DNA from: Cohaesibacter sp. ES.047
GTDB taxonomy: Bacteria; Pseudomonadota; Alphaproteobacteria; Rhizobiales; Cohaesibacteraceae
NCBI RefSeq assembly: GCF_900215505.1
Contig: NZ_LT907844.1
Location: 3,178,001 to 3,242,000, forward strand
Reading direction: 5' to 3'
Length of the DNA: 64,000 bases
Below the pieces are notes generated by a model, which saw only the letters and a list, made by a program, of their open reading frames with translations, was not told the origin of the DNA and ran no database searches. Every line of letters begins with the position of its first letter. Position 1 is the stretch's first letter. Below, one piece after another: positions 25,982 through 35,967 of this stretch. A program made the translations under genes and the position numbers.

Positions 25982-28183
25982 TCAGGGAAGCGTCAGATAG
26001 ATGCTGACGCTGTCTGCCCGTCCGGCTGAGTCTATGACCGTAAGGGTTGATAGCCCGGCCCCGCTCGGTTGCCAGGCGACCTTGCGTCTGTTGCCATTTG
26101 CTTGAAGAACTTTGCCGTTGACCAGCCAGCGGAAGGGCGGGCGTCCGTCCTGTAGCTTAACAAGGACCGGGAGAACCTGACCACTGGCTGTCCGGGTCAT
26201 CTCGATCTGGGCACCGCGAGGCGGGTAGTCTATCTTGGGGGCCGGTTCCGGCAGGGAATCATTTGTCAGCCAGCTTTTTGATATCTCGAACCGGCGCAAC
26301 GTCGGCGGCAATTCTGCCAGCGTCTGCTCTTGTGCGCCATATGGTTTGGAAGGCAATGGCGAGAGGGAGAGGCCAGAGCGTGAAAAGGCCTCGAATAGAA
26401 TGGGAGCTGCAGCCGTTCTGCCAGTGATGCCCGGCACCGCACTGTTGTCTGCCCGCCCGACCCAGACTCCGATCACGTATCGACCATCAAATCCCACCGA
26501 CCATGCGTCTCGATAGCCATAGGAGGTGCCGGTCTTGTAGGCAATCGGGAGATTGGGCGCCCCTCTCGGGGGGCTGGCATCTTTCAGAATACCGCTGACA
26601 TGCCAACTGGCGACCGGATCGAGAACAGGGATGGGGCTTGCACTGGCATCCGCTTGGCGCTCGGCGCTGGAGCGCGGTTGGTCGGTCAAAATGGTGGAAT
26701 GACCGCGATTGGCAAATGTGGTGTAGAGCTGGGTCAGATCCTTGAGCGTGATACCAAGGCCACCAAGCCCGATGGCTAGCCCCACATCTCCGCCTTCGGG
26801 CAGTTCGGTCGTGACACCTCCGGACCGAAGTCGCTCCATCAGGCGTGCCGGGCCGACAGCATCAAGCAGCGCCACCGCAGGCACATTGAGCGAGAGCAAC
26901 AGGGCGTCATGAATGCTGACGTCACCCTGATAGTCCATGTCGAAATTCTTGGGTCGGTAGCCGCTGAAGTTGACCGGCTGGTCAGTGATGATCGTTTGCG
27001 AGCGAACCAACCCCTCTTCAAAGGCGAGACCATATATGAAGGGCTTGAGGGCTGACCCAGGTGATCTGAGGGCGCGGCTCATGTCGATCCAGCCCGACCG
27101 GGCAGGGCTGACATAATCGGGCGAGCCGACCTCGGCAAGGATATCGCCGGTTTTTGCGTCAGCCAGCACCAGAGCCGCCGATAGACGAGTACCCAGTCGA
27201 TCAGCACCGTCACGAACAACGGCTTCCATCCTTTGTTGCAAATCGGCATTGAGCGTCGTTTGGTGAACGCTATCCTTCGGCGCTTGGCGGCGCAGGCGAT
27301 CTGCGGTGTGCGCGGCGAGTTGTGGCATGTCGTGGCGTTTGGCCGACAGCGGGTGGCCTGATGCGCGGGCAACTTCACTTTGCGCAATCGTGCCCGATTG
27401 GGCCATGCGTTCGAGCACCTTGTCGCGGGCGCGACGGGCACGGTCCGGATAGAGGTCAGGACGCCTTGCTTCCGGGGACTGGGGCAGGGCAACGAGCAAG
27501 GCTGCCTGCTCGAGGCTGAGGTCCGTCGGCTCTTTGGCAAAATAGGCAAGTGATGCGGCCCGGATCCCTTCAAGGTTGCCGCCATAGGGCGCAAGGGTCA
27601 GATAGGCGCTGAGGATCTCGCGCTTGCTCATGCGTTGCTCGAGCTGGATCGCGCGCGCCATTTGCCAGAATTTGGCTGTGAAGGTTCGCTTCTCTCTCGG
27701 CTCGATCAACCGGGCGAGCTGCATGCTGATCGTCGAGGCTCCCGAGATGATCTCGCGATTGCTGAGCAATTGCCAACTGGCGCGGAGCACCGCGAGTGGG
27801 TCGATGCCATGGTGGGAAAAGAAACGCTTGTCTTCATAAGCCAGCAGGATATCGATGAATTCCGGATCCACAGCGTCCAAATCAGCTTTTAGTCGCCATC
27901 TATCCTCATCGGTTGTGAAGGCCCTGAGCAGATTTCCATCCCGGTCCAGCACTTCCTCCGACAGGCTCTCAAGTATCCCAAGCGGAGGCGAATTGTAGCG
28001 GTCAAACAGCCAAAAGCCTCCCGCGATGCCAACCATAAGGAAAAGCAGCAGGCCAAGCGCAGCGCCCATGCCGAAGAGGGGCTTCGGCATGGTTTGAAGC
28101 AAGGTCTTGAGAGACTTGGTCATTCCGGCTTGCCTAGGCGATTTGAAGATAAACCGGGGCACCGGTTTAGATTTAAACGCCAT
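25982..28183 (-). CDS. pbpC: Penicillin-binding protein 1C
   Basis: This 733-residue bifunctional class A PBP has a cytoplasmic tail, one membrane anchor (about residues 38-60), a GT51 glycosyltransferase domain (EDKRFFSHHGIDPLA; GASTISMQLARL) and a transpeptidase domain. The catalytic Ser377 lies in SPGSALKPF, followed by SLN and KTGTS near residue 548. A C-terminal BiPBP_C domain follows. It makes or repairs peptidoglycan in the periplasm. It lies directly downstream (50 bases) of the alpha-2-macroglobulin gene; this pairing is widespread in Gram-negatives and is thought to link envelope repair to protease trapping. Confidence 0.95.
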   Translation of the reverse strand: MAFKSKPVPRFIFKSPRQAGMTKSLKTLLQTMPKPLFGMGAALGLLLFLMVGIAGGFWLFDRYNSPPLGILESLSEEVLDRDGNLLRAFTTDEDRWRLKADLDAVDPEFIDILLAYEDKRFFSHHGIDPLAVLRASWQLLSNREIISGASTISMQLARLIEPREKRTFTAKFWQMARAIQLEQRMSKREILSAYLTLAPYGGNLEGIRAASLAYFAKEPTDLSLEQAALLVALPQSPEARRPDLYPDRARRARDKVLERMAQSGTIAQSEVARASGHPLSAKRHDMPQLAAHTADRLRRQAPKDSVHQTTLNADLQQRMEAVVRDGADRLGTRLSAALVLADAKTGDILAEVGSPDYVSPARSGWIDMSRALRSPGSALKPFIYGLAFEEGLVRSQTIITDQPVNFSGYRPKNFDMDYQGDVSIHDALLLSLNVPAVALLDAVGPARLMERLRSGGVTTELPEGGDVGLAIGLGGLGITLKDLTQLYTTFANRGHSTILTDQPRSSAERQADASASPIPVLDPVASWHVSGILKDASPPRGAPNLPIAYKTGTSYGYRDAWSVGFDGRYVIGVWVGRADNSAVPGITGRTAAAPILFEAFSRSGLSLSPLPSKPYGAQEQTLAELPPTLRRFEISKSWLTNDSLPEPAPKIDYPPRGAQIEMTRTASGQVLPVLVKLQDGRPPFRWLVNGKVLQANGNRRKVAWQPSGAGLSTLTVIDSAGRADSVSIYLTLP

Positions 28184-28201
28184 TTCTCAGTATGTTATCG
28201 C

Positions 28202-28229
28202 ATTCTCGTGAACGAGTGTTCCCGAGAAT
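28202..28229. repeat. Inverted repeat between the A2M gene and pbpC
   Basis: ATTCTCG-t-GAAC-gagt-GTTC-c-CGAGAAT is fully symmetric apart from one opposed base pair. It fills the intercistronic gap. No T-run follows on the minus strand, so an mRNA processing or stabilising hairpin is more likely than a terminator. Confidence 0.5.
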
Positions 28230-28233
28230 AGCT

Positions 28234-31200
28234 CTAGCGTGTCACGTTGAGGAACCCACTTGCAGTCCGGGCCGACAAGTACGGCCTATACATATCCTCG
28301 ATCACGGCTGCTGGATGCATATAGCTGCCCGGCGTTACCGCGCGCACCGTATAGGCGATTGTGAAGTCCTGCGGATCGCCGATCTTGCGATCAATGGCGG
28401 CGAGCATTCGATCATCGCGAAATTCCACATGTGCCACTGAGGTTTTCGGCAACCAGTTGAAAGCGTCCATATCGGTGCTTTTCAAAAGATGCGGATTTTC
28501 GATCTCAAGGCCAGCGGGCAGAAGGTCTCTGATCATCAGCCGGGCAGGCAGATCAGGGATCTGGCTGGCGTTGATGACCACAACAAGACGCTCATTCTGC
28601 TTGATGTCCCCGACGGCAACCGGGCTTCCGTCAAGTCTGTTGTAGGAACGGGCAATGACGAACCCGTCGCCACCGGCCTGAAGCGGCACATCCGGTGTGG
28701 CAATCGTGGTGATGCGGGCCACAAGCGGCTTGTCGCCCCTGTTTACAACGGTCATCGGCTGCTCCGAAAGCTCCTTGCCGGTCAGGCTCGTCGCAAGAGC
28801 GCCCTCAACCGCCTCGCCATTCAGCTCGATCCCGAGATCTGTCTGATTGACGATCCCGGCCCGTGCTGCCAGCACCATCCATGCCTGTTCCTGCGTATTG
28901 AGCCGCTTTGTCGGATCATAGAGTGACCGTGCCAGTGCCTTGATGCCCGAAAGGCTGCCAAGGGCAGGAGCGACCTCGCCCGCAAGGGCCTGCATGGCTG
29001 CCACATCCCGTTGCAAGGACGTGAAGCTGTAGGAATTTTCCTCAGGAACTTTGGTGTTCTGTTTGTAGATCTGTTCAGCGAGATAGAGCGCCGAATTGAA
29101 GGCTTTTTCGGCTCTCGTGCGATCCCCGTAAAGAGCAAGAGCGGCACCCAGTTGAGCCCGAGCCATGGGGGTTTTGAACTCTTCAAGCTTGGTCTCGACA
29201 TAATAGCGAAGGTCACCTGCCGAGGCCATCCTGTTGCGGGCGAGCACGTAAAGACCATAGGCAACCGTGCCGGAATCCCGGCCAAGATCATTCTGATAGG
29301 CCAAGAGGTTCCGGATTTCACCAAGGGCTGATTGTAGTGCCTTGGACGGAACATCAAGTCCACGTTCCTTGGCACGGGTCAGGAAATCGGCGACATAGGC
29401 GGTCAGCCAAGGATCGTCGACATATCCATTGCCCCAAAGCGTGAACCCACCCCGGTTCGACTGGTAGGTCAGCAATTTATCGACCGCCTTTTGCAACCGC
29501 TCTTCCATTTGCTTGCCGCTGAGAGTTTGAAGCTCACGCGGCAACTGGAGCGCGATATCCTTGGCATAAAGCAAGGGCAGGGCGCGGCTGGCTGTCTGTT
29601 CGGCGCAGCCATAGGGATAGCGGTCCAACTGCATCAAAAGAGAGGCGATGTCATAGCTGCCTTCCTCAGAAACCGAAAGTGACAGCTCCGCCCCATCAAG
29701 CTTGAACCCAGAAAGAAGGTCCGGGCCGAGAACGATCTCGCCACCATTGGCGGGCAGGGGCACGTGGGTGACATGGGTCACCGGGAGCATGCCGGACCGG
29801 ACAGGGACCATGGCTTCATGCAACACGCCAAGACCGTCTCCGGCTGCCGATACAAGTTTGACCGTCAGATCGCCAACACCGGTCTTTTCAGCCCTGAGCG
29901 GAACCGACATCGAAACCATCTTGTCTTTTTCCAGTGTGACGCTCTGAGGCATCTGGTCCTTGTCGAGCGAAATCGCATCGCTCGTCGTGACTTCAATGCG
30001 ATAGTCTCCAACCGGGGCTTCCAGATTGGTCAATTCAATGAGCGCCTCGGATTGATCACCCGGAGCCAGCACCTTGGGCAAACTGGCGTGAACCACGATG
30101 GGTTCGCGGATGATCTTGTCCTTGTCTGAACTGCCGACGGCTTTTGCCGTCCAGGCGGTCGCCATCAGGCGCGCCGTGCCGTTGAATTGCGGGATATCGA
30201 AGGCAACTTCAGCCTCGCCATCCTCATCGACACGCACGATGCCCGAGACAAAGGCCACCAGTTCCTGTGTCGGCTTGTCTCCAGCGGACTGCATGCGCGG
30301 CCCGCCTCCGTCCCCCCCAGTGCGCAGGGTTCCGAAGACACCGGCGGAGCCATCGATCAGGCGACCATAGAGATCGCGTATGGCAACGCCGAGCTTGCGT
30401 TGACCAAAGTATCGGCCCACAGGGTCTGGCGTCTTGTAATTTGTCAGATTGAGAATGCCCTCATCCACAAGAGCGACCGTGACATAGGCTTCTTCCCCTG
30501 CCTTGATGCCATTCACCTTGACCGGCACCACCAACTGTTCATGCGGGCGGACCGTGTCCGGTGCGTCCATGGCGATGGTCAGGGCCCGGTCATCCGGGTC
30601 GATGCTGAGCCACTGCACACCGATGGCACGCGCCGGGTTGCGAGATGCTTCCGCGTCGGCTGGTCTGAAAAGTGTGGCCAGCAGGTAAGCTCCAGCCCCC
30701 CAGTCCTCTTCGACGGGAATATCGACCGTCGTGCCCTCGGCAGGAACGTCGAGGGTCATGGTGCGCCGGATGCGATCTGTGCCGATGGCGAGCAACAATT
30801 GTCCGGAAAAGCGTGGTGAAACCTTCAGCTTTGCGGTTTCTCCGGCCTTGTAGGATGGCTTGTCGAGCGCCAGTTCCAGTCCGTCTGGCGTATCGATGGA
30901 GCCTGCCGCGCTGCTCCAGCCTGCATTGAACTCGACGCTTGTGGCGTCTCCGAGGGTCAGCCGGTAGCGGCCCCATTCCACCGGGAGTGACAGTGTCGCA
31001 GGGTCGGTGCTTTCGAGGTCGACCTGACCGTCCGCGACCTTGCTTTCGATATCGATTGTTTCATAGCGCCAGCGTGCACCATCACGGTACCACTGATAAT
31101 GCCGATCAATCTTCACCAACGACCAATCCACGTTTGTTGCAGCCGCACGCAACCCGTCAGGCTTCACTGCGATAAGCTTGAAATCCGCATTCGAATTTTC

Positions 31201-33789
31201 GCGCACCTTGCGTTCATCAAACAATGGCTTGATGCCCAGCATCGTGTCTTCGGGCGTGACGCGGTAGCGCTCCCGGCGTTCGATGGCCCGGCCCGATCCT
31301 TCCTGCATGCGCAGCACCAGGTCGGCAACGCGGGGGCGGGTCGAAGACTTCAGTCTGCCTAACGTGAAGCTGTAAGTCCCCAGCCCGTTTTGATCAAGCG
31401 TGGATAGGGCATCAAGGTCGACGCGTTCAAGCCCAACGGATGCTGCATCATCAAGGCCAAAGACATAGCCGTCATATCCTTCGCGTGAGCGGACCTCCCG
31501 CACGAGAACCTCACCACTTACAGTAAGGCCCGCAGCGGGGGCGCCATAGAGGTATCGACCCTCAATCTGGCCCGTTGCTGTCTCGCCAAGGCTAACCGTC
31601 GTCTCGTCTGGTGTCAGATCCATATCGGTGCGATCGGGAATGAAGTCCTCGACAAGGAACATAAGATTGGCAAGGGCCGGCTTGTCGGTGTCCGTATACA
31701 CACGCACCTGCCATGTGCCTCGGCGAGCGTTGGTGGTAAGCGGCAAGCTGACCGCATAGCCACCCAATTTCTCACCGGATCCAACAAGGCGAGCCGCTTC
31801 GACCCCATCAGGTCGCTCAATGATGAAGGTGAGCGGCAGATCATCTACCGCATTCGCGCTGCTGTCGCGCGCCAGTGCATTCAGATGCACCGCCTCACCG
31901 GGGCGATAGACACCCCGCTCGGTCCATGCGTAGACATCAAGACCTTGTGGCGACTCGCGACCGGTCACACCTCGGTCCGAAAGATCGAAGCCCGCTCGTG
32001 TCAGATCAAGAAAAACAAAATCATCGCTGCCATTGCTCGCTGTGATGACGGCAGGTGCAAGACCGGCTTCGCCGCGCACCAGACCAGCGTCGAAGGTCAC
32101 CATGCCATTCTCATCGCTGGAACCTGTGGCAAGAATCTCGTTGTTGCGCGCGATCAGGTCAACCTTGAGTCCGGAGAGTGGCTCCGCAGAGGCGAGAGAC
32201 CGCGTAAAGACCTGCAATCCTCCCAGATCGTCAGCATCATTCTCATCGCTGCCGTTAGACGAGGCAAAGGTGGTCAGGCCGATATCGGAGATTACGAACC
32301 ATTGGCTGGCAAGGGCTGGTTGGTCCTTGATGTCACGCTTGCTGGTTGCTGCGGTCATCAGATAGACGCCGGGCTGCCGGTCTGGCAACGCCTCGTCGAT
32401 CGGAATGGCGGTGACCACCTCTTCATTGAGCTTGGGCCGGATATCGATGCTTCCGGACCAGACCGGGCTGCCCAGATTTTCCGTTAGCTGGCTGATTTCC
32501 CAGCTGTCCATCTGACTGAGGAAGTTCGAGCCGCGCATCAGGTTGGCCAGAGATCGGTCGCTTACACGGTAGAGTTTGAGCTTGGCTTCATCGCTGTTGA
32601 CAGCAATCAGCGGAATGCCGCGACGATTGCTGGCGGGGAGTACGTAATTGTTGCCCGAGAAACGGACGCTGGGTGCACGATCCCGAACAAAGACATCCAG
32701 CTGGATGTTGGACAAAAGCGCCTCGCCATTGTCTGCTGGCAGTCCCTCGCGCAGGTCGACCTGATAGGCGCGGCCATGGGCGAGACCCTCAACACAGATC
32801 TGGCTCTCGGAGACGTCCAGCGCCTTGGGGGGCTGCTGGTCGACGCGAATATAGGAGGCATAATCGCCAAAGCCCTTTTTCACTTCTTCGGAGAATTGCA
32901 GACAAACCCTTGGCACCTTGATGTCGGAATCAAGGGTATGATTGGTCATGCGGAAGCCGTGGGTCGCAAGAAGGGCCTCATAGTCCGCACGAACGACCGG
33001 ACTTTCGTCGAGCTCGAGGCTCAGCTTGTAACTGTCGAGCGCCTCACGGAACCAACTGGCTTTTTGCAGGCTGAGCGCCAGCTGAGACAGGGCTTCGGCA
33101 CGTTCTGGCCGATAGCGCGAGGTGGTGTAGGCGTTGAGAGCTGCCGATACCGCAGAGCTGCGGCTGCGGCGCGCCTTACTCTGATCACGTTCCACCAACG
33201 CATGACGGCCATAGGCAACCGAAAGGGCATACCATGCACCGCTGTCATCAGGCGCAATGCTGAGGGCGGCCCGGAAATCGTTTATGGCCCCATTGGGGTT
33301 GTCGAGACCAAGCTGCGAATGGCCGCGCTCGATCATCTCGGCAAAGCCGCCGCGCGGGGATGCTCCCGTTGAGATTTTCTGTTTGAGCTCACGCGCCGAG
33401 CGATGCCAGTTGTCCGGCAAAAACGTCAGGCGGTCGGGTGCGCCAAGGCCCGGTTTGCGGCCATGGTCGAGAATGCGGCCCGAAATCGCGCCCTTGTAAG
33501 GTGTCGCCTGCGCAATGTCGGATTTGAGAAAGCAGAATTTCGCTTTGACATTGTAAGTGAAGGCGCGGCAGGTCGCCATGTCGAGACAGGCGGTCTGGCA
33601 TTGATCAAGTGAGATCTTTTTCCGTGTTTCGAGGTCATAGCCGAAATAGTCCGTGTCTCTCTCGATCTGGACTTCGCGGGCCGCGGCGTTCCCCTGTCCG
33701 GAGCCTCCTGACTGTTCGGCCTGCGCGGCAATATTGGTGCCGGCGATGACCAAGAGGCTGATCAAAAGTGAGACAACAGCGCGGGTCAT
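28234..33789 (-). CDS. Bacterial alpha-2-macroglobulin with N-terminal PAN/Apple domain
   Basis: This 1851-residue periplasmic protease-trap protein starts at ATG 33789 (GGAGGGG site) with a cleavable signal peptide (MTRAVVSLLISLLVIAGTNIAAQA). No lipobox Cys is present, so it is probably soluble, unlike lipidated YfhM of E. coli. Residues about 30-110 form a Cys-rich PAN/Apple module (LDQCQTACLDMATCRAF), then a TPR-like stretch, MG domains, and the thioester motif GCAEQT with Cys1395 intact. The C-terminal receptor-like domain completes the family layout. Such proteins trap attacking proteases; pbpC is the next gene. Confidence 0.93.
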   Translation of the reverse strand: MTRAVVSLLISLLVIAGTNIAAQAEQSGGSGQGNAAAREVQIERDTDYFGYDLETRKKISLDQCQTACLDMATCRAFTYNVKAKFCFLKSDIAQATPYKGAISGRILDHGRKPGLGAPDRLTFLPDNWHRSARELKQKISTGASPRGGFAEMIERGHSQLGLDNPNGAINDFRAALSIAPDDSGAWYALSVAYGRHALVERDQSKARRSRSSAVSAALNAYTTSRYRPERAEALSQLALSLQKASWFREALDSYKLSLELDESPVVRADYEALLATHGFRMTNHTLDSDIKVPRVCLQFSEEVKKGFGDYASYIRVDQQPPKALDVSESQICVEGLAHGRAYQVDLREGLPADNGEALLSNIQLDVFVRDRAPSVRFSGNNYVLPASNRRGIPLIAVNSDEAKLKLYRVSDRSLANLMRGSNFLSQMDSWEISQLTENLGSPVWSGSIDIRPKLNEEVVTAIPIDEALPDRQPGVYLMTAATSKRDIKDQPALASQWFVISDIGLTTFASSNGSDENDADDLGGLQVFTRSLASAEPLSGLKVDLIARNNEILATGSSDENGMVTFDAGLVRGEAGLAPAVITASNGSDDFVFLDLTRAGFDLSDRGVTGRESPQGLDVYAWTERGVYRPGEAVHLNALARDSSANAVDDLPLTFIIERPDGVEAARLVGSGEKLGGYAVSLPLTTNARRGTWQVRVYTDTDKPALANLMFLVEDFIPDRTDMDLTPDETTVSLGETATGQIEGRYLYGAPAAGLTVSGEVLVREVRSREGYDGYVFGLDDAASVGLERVDLDALSTLDQNGLGTYSFTLGRLKSSTRPRVADLVLRMQEGSGRAIERRERYRVTPEDTMLGIKPLFDERKVRENSNADFKLIAVKPDGLRAAATNVDWSLVKIDRHYQWYRDGARWRYETIDIESKVADGQVDLESTDPATLSLPVEWGRYRLTLGDATSVEFNAGWSSAAGSIDTPDGLELALDKPSYKAGETAKLKVSPRFSGQLLLAIGTDRIRRTMTLDVPAEGTTVDIPVEEDWGAGAYLLATLFRPADAEASRNPARAIGVQWLSIDPDDRALTIAMDAPDTVRPHEQLVVPVKVNGIKAGEEAYVTVALVDEGILNLTNYKTPDPVGRYFGQRKLGVAIRDLYGRLIDGSAGVFGTLRTGGDGGGPRMQSAGDKPTQELVAFVSGIVRVDEDGEAEVAFDIPQFNGTARLMATAWTAKAVGSSDKDKIIREPIVVHASLPKVLAPGDQSEALIELTNLEAPVGDYRIEVTTSDAISLDKDQMPQSVTLEKDKMVSMSVPLRAEKTGVGDLTVKLVSAAGDGLGVLHEAMVPVRSGMLPVTHVTHVPLPANGGEIVLGPDLLSGFKLDGAELSLSVSEEGSYDIASLLMQLDRYPYGCAEQTASRALPLLYAKDIALQLPRELQTLSGKQMEERLQKAVDKLLTYQSNRGGFTLWGNGYVDDPWLTAYVADFLTRAKERGLDVPSKALQSALGEIRNLLAYQNDLGRDSGTVAYGLYVLARNRMASAGDLRYYVETKLEEFKTPMARAQLGAALALYGDRTRAEKAFNSALYLAEQIYKQNTKVPEENSYSFTSLQRDVAAMQALAGEVAPALGSLSGIKALARSLYDPTKRLNTQEQAWMVLAARAGIVNQTDLGIELNGEAVEGALATSLTGKELSEQPMTVVNRGDKPLVARITTIATPDVPLQAGGDGFVIARSYNRLDGSPVAVGDIKQNERLVVVINASQIPDLPARLMIRDLLPAGLEIENPHLLKSTDMDAFNWLPKTSVAHVEFRDDRMLAAIDRKIGDPQDFTIAYTVRAVTPGSYMHPAAVIEDMYRPYLSARTASGFLNVTR

Positions 33790-34284
33790 GAACCCCTCCC
33801 GTAAGCAATCCGCCGTTTGTCCCATATTGGTGTTGGTCTTGAGGAACTGGCGGTCAAAAAAATATAAACTTATGGCTCCCGGTGATGCCTGAAAGCAGGG
33901 ATGCTTGGTAACACGAAATCTTCGCCCGCGAAATGTGGCGTTGCTTCGGCGCTCGATTGGCGTTTCGGCAAGATATGGTCAGTGTTGGATAAGTTTGCGG
34001 CAATTATGTGTAAGCATGTGGCCGTAATAAGTAAAAAAAGAAAAGTCAGGCCGCGCGAACACGGAATCACGATTGCGTGATCCAATGCGGGTTTTCTGTC
34101 AATAGAAGCAAGGTTTCAGCCCCGCGGGCAGGCGAAAGCAGCGGATTGATGGGCCTTTGAAGCCATCGAGGTCCGCGCCGCACACTTTGTTGGATCATTG
34201 GACAGTCATACCCGTGAATTGCGCAAGTCTAGATGATATGCATGATGAGGGATTAGATTCGTTGACGAGCGAAGAGGGGACAAA
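33790..34284. other. Divergent intergenic region, A2M and Sel1 genes
   Basis: 495 bases that must hold promoters for both flanking genes. One small hairpin is visible: ATCACG-attg-CGTGAT (34066-34081). No credible protein gene. Confidence 0.5.
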
Positions 34285-35967
34285 ATGAATTTCAAACCGG
34301 GGCTGAGCATGAGCCGGAGATCCATGAAAATGCACGCTGTCTTGGCTGCGGCGCTGATGATGTCGGTCTGGGGGAGCGTCGCGAGCGCTGCCGAAATTCA
34401 GACCTCGGTGACCAAAGTGGGAGACGAAGGCAAGATTGAATTGCGCCTGCCAGAGAATACGAGCGTCATGGTGGGAGACAAAGTGCGCCTTGAAGCTCAG
34501 ACCTCTGGCGAAGACCCTGTGGCCATCAAGACCCGATGGACGATCAAGGCGATCAAAGGCAGTGTCATTGAAGCGAGGCCCGATGGTGAGCCAACCAGCG
34601 ACCCCGAAGTCGGGTATCAGGCGGTGATCAATACCATCGCCGAGCAGGTTGCCTCAATGGACGCCGAAGAAAAGAGCGCGGCATCCGACGAAAAGGCTGA
34701 AACGCCCACTGATGCGAAGCCGGAAGCTGTTCCCGAACCTGAAGCCGAAGTGGCATCCAAGCCCGAGCCATCAGCCCAAGACGCTGTCGACATGCTGTCA
34801 GACGAAGCTCCAGACACCACAGTCGAAGACACTACAACCGAAGACACCACAACCGAAGATACCACAACCGAAATCGTCGATGACGCAACCGCCGTAGCTG
34901 ACGATACGGCAGTCGAAGACGCTGCAGTCGATGGCGAGCCAACCGAAGAAATGGCCACAGAAGACGTTGTCAAAGAAGGCATGGCCACAGAAGGCGTGGC
35001 CAAAGACGAGACATCTACCGGCGAAATGCCTGAAGACGTGAAGGCCGAGATGCCCAAGCCGTCGACGGAAAGCACAAAAGCGGCTGAACCTGTCGAGGCC
35101 GAGACGCCCTCTAACGAACGCGCCATTGAAACTGCTGAAGTCGAAACCGCTGAAAAAATGGCTGAGCCAAAAGCCACAGACAGTGCAAAAGAAGAGGTCG
35201 CGAAGGCCGAACCCGAGCCCGAGCAAATAAAAGACCCTTCGGACGTGACCGAATGTGACACCTTGGCAGCCCATCCCTTCGATCCCGAAGCGATTGCGTC
35301 AGGCGTCGAATATCAGCAATTGGACGCGGAAAAGGTGATAACAGCCTGCGAACAGGCAATCGCCGATCTGCCAGACGTCCCCCGTTTCTATACCCAGCTG
35401 ACCCGTGGTTTGCACAAGGCTGGTCGGCTCAAAGAAGCCTTTGAAGCCACGAAAAAAGGGGCCGAGCTTGGCAGTGCCCACTCGATGGCTTTTCTCGGTG
35501 TCATGTATTCTCAAGGCAAAATCATGGCGAAAGACGATGCCAAATCGCTTGAGTGGTATGAGAAAGCCGCCGAAAAGGGGAACCCGGGGGGCATGATCTT
35601 TGCCGCCGCCATGTATCGTGATGGCACCGGCACCGAGCGAGACTATCAACGCGCCGCCGAGCTTTACAAAATGGCGGCGGAGCTTGATGTTGCCGAGGCG
35701 ATGACAAGCCTTGCAATCTTCCATGACCGTGGTCTGGGCGTTGAGAAGGATATTGACGAGGCGACAAGGCTCATCATGCGCGCTTATCGTCTCAAGGACA
35801 GGGAAGCCCGGAAACTTCTCTTCGAGGCACCCGGTGCGATGTCTCTGCCCATGCGCAAGGAAATCCAGACCCGCCTCAAAGCGGAAGGCTTTTACAGAAG
35901 CGCGATTGATGGCGATTTCGGGAGAGGCACCCGCGATGCTCTGATCAAGTTCTCTCGCGCTCAATGA
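34285..35967 (+). CDS. Secreted Sel1-repeat protein with acidic Thr/Glu-rich linker and peptidoglycan-binding-like end
   Basis: A 560-residue envelope protein. A signal peptide (to about residue 36, VASAAE) is followed by a small beta-rich region, then a long low-complexity acidic Glu/Ala/Thr stretch (about 115-310) containing three EDTTT repeats. After CDTLAAHPFDPEA come three to four Sel1/TPR-like helical repeats (AHSMAFLGVMYSQG, GGMIFAAAMYRDGTG, AEAMTSLAIFHDRGLG). It ends in an IQTRLKAEGFYRSAIDGDFG segment resembling a peptidoglycan-binding repeat. Role unknown; probably a cell-wall-associated scaffold. Its 3' end overlaps the convergent TetR gene by 23 bases. Confidence 0.75.
   Translation: MNFKPGLSMSRRSMKMHAVLAAALMMSVWGSVASAAEIQTSVTKVGDEGKIELRLPENTSVMVGDKVRLEAQTSGEDPVAIKTRWTIKAIKGSVIEARPDGEPTSDPEVGYQAVINTIAEQVASMDAEEKSAASDEKAETPTDAKPEAVPEPEAEVASKPEPSAQDAVDMLSDEAPDTTVEDTTTEDTTTEDTTTEIVDDATAVADDTAVEDAAVDGEPTEEMATEDVVKEGMATEGVAKDETSTGEMPEDVKAEMPKPSTESTKAAEPVEAETPSNERAIETAEVETAEKMAEPKATDSAKEEVAKAEPEPEQIKDPSDVTECDTLAAHPFDPEAIASGVEYQQLDAEKVITACEQAIADLPDVPRFYTQLTRGLHKAGRLKEAFEATKKGAELGSAHSMAFLGVMYSQGKIMAKDDAKSLEWYEKAAEKGNPGGMIFAAAMYRDGTGTERDYQRAAELYKMAAELDVAEAMTSLAIFHDRGLGVEKDIDEATRLIMRAYRLKDREARKLLFEAPGAMSLPMRKEIQTRLKAEGFYRSAIDGDFGRGTRDALIKFSRAQ
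34825..34869 (+). repeat. In-frame 15-bp tandem repeat (3 copies)
   Basis: GAAGACACTACAACC and two near-identical units encode EDTTT three times. They are in frame within the acidic linker and a likely site of slipped-strand length change. Confidence 0.75.
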
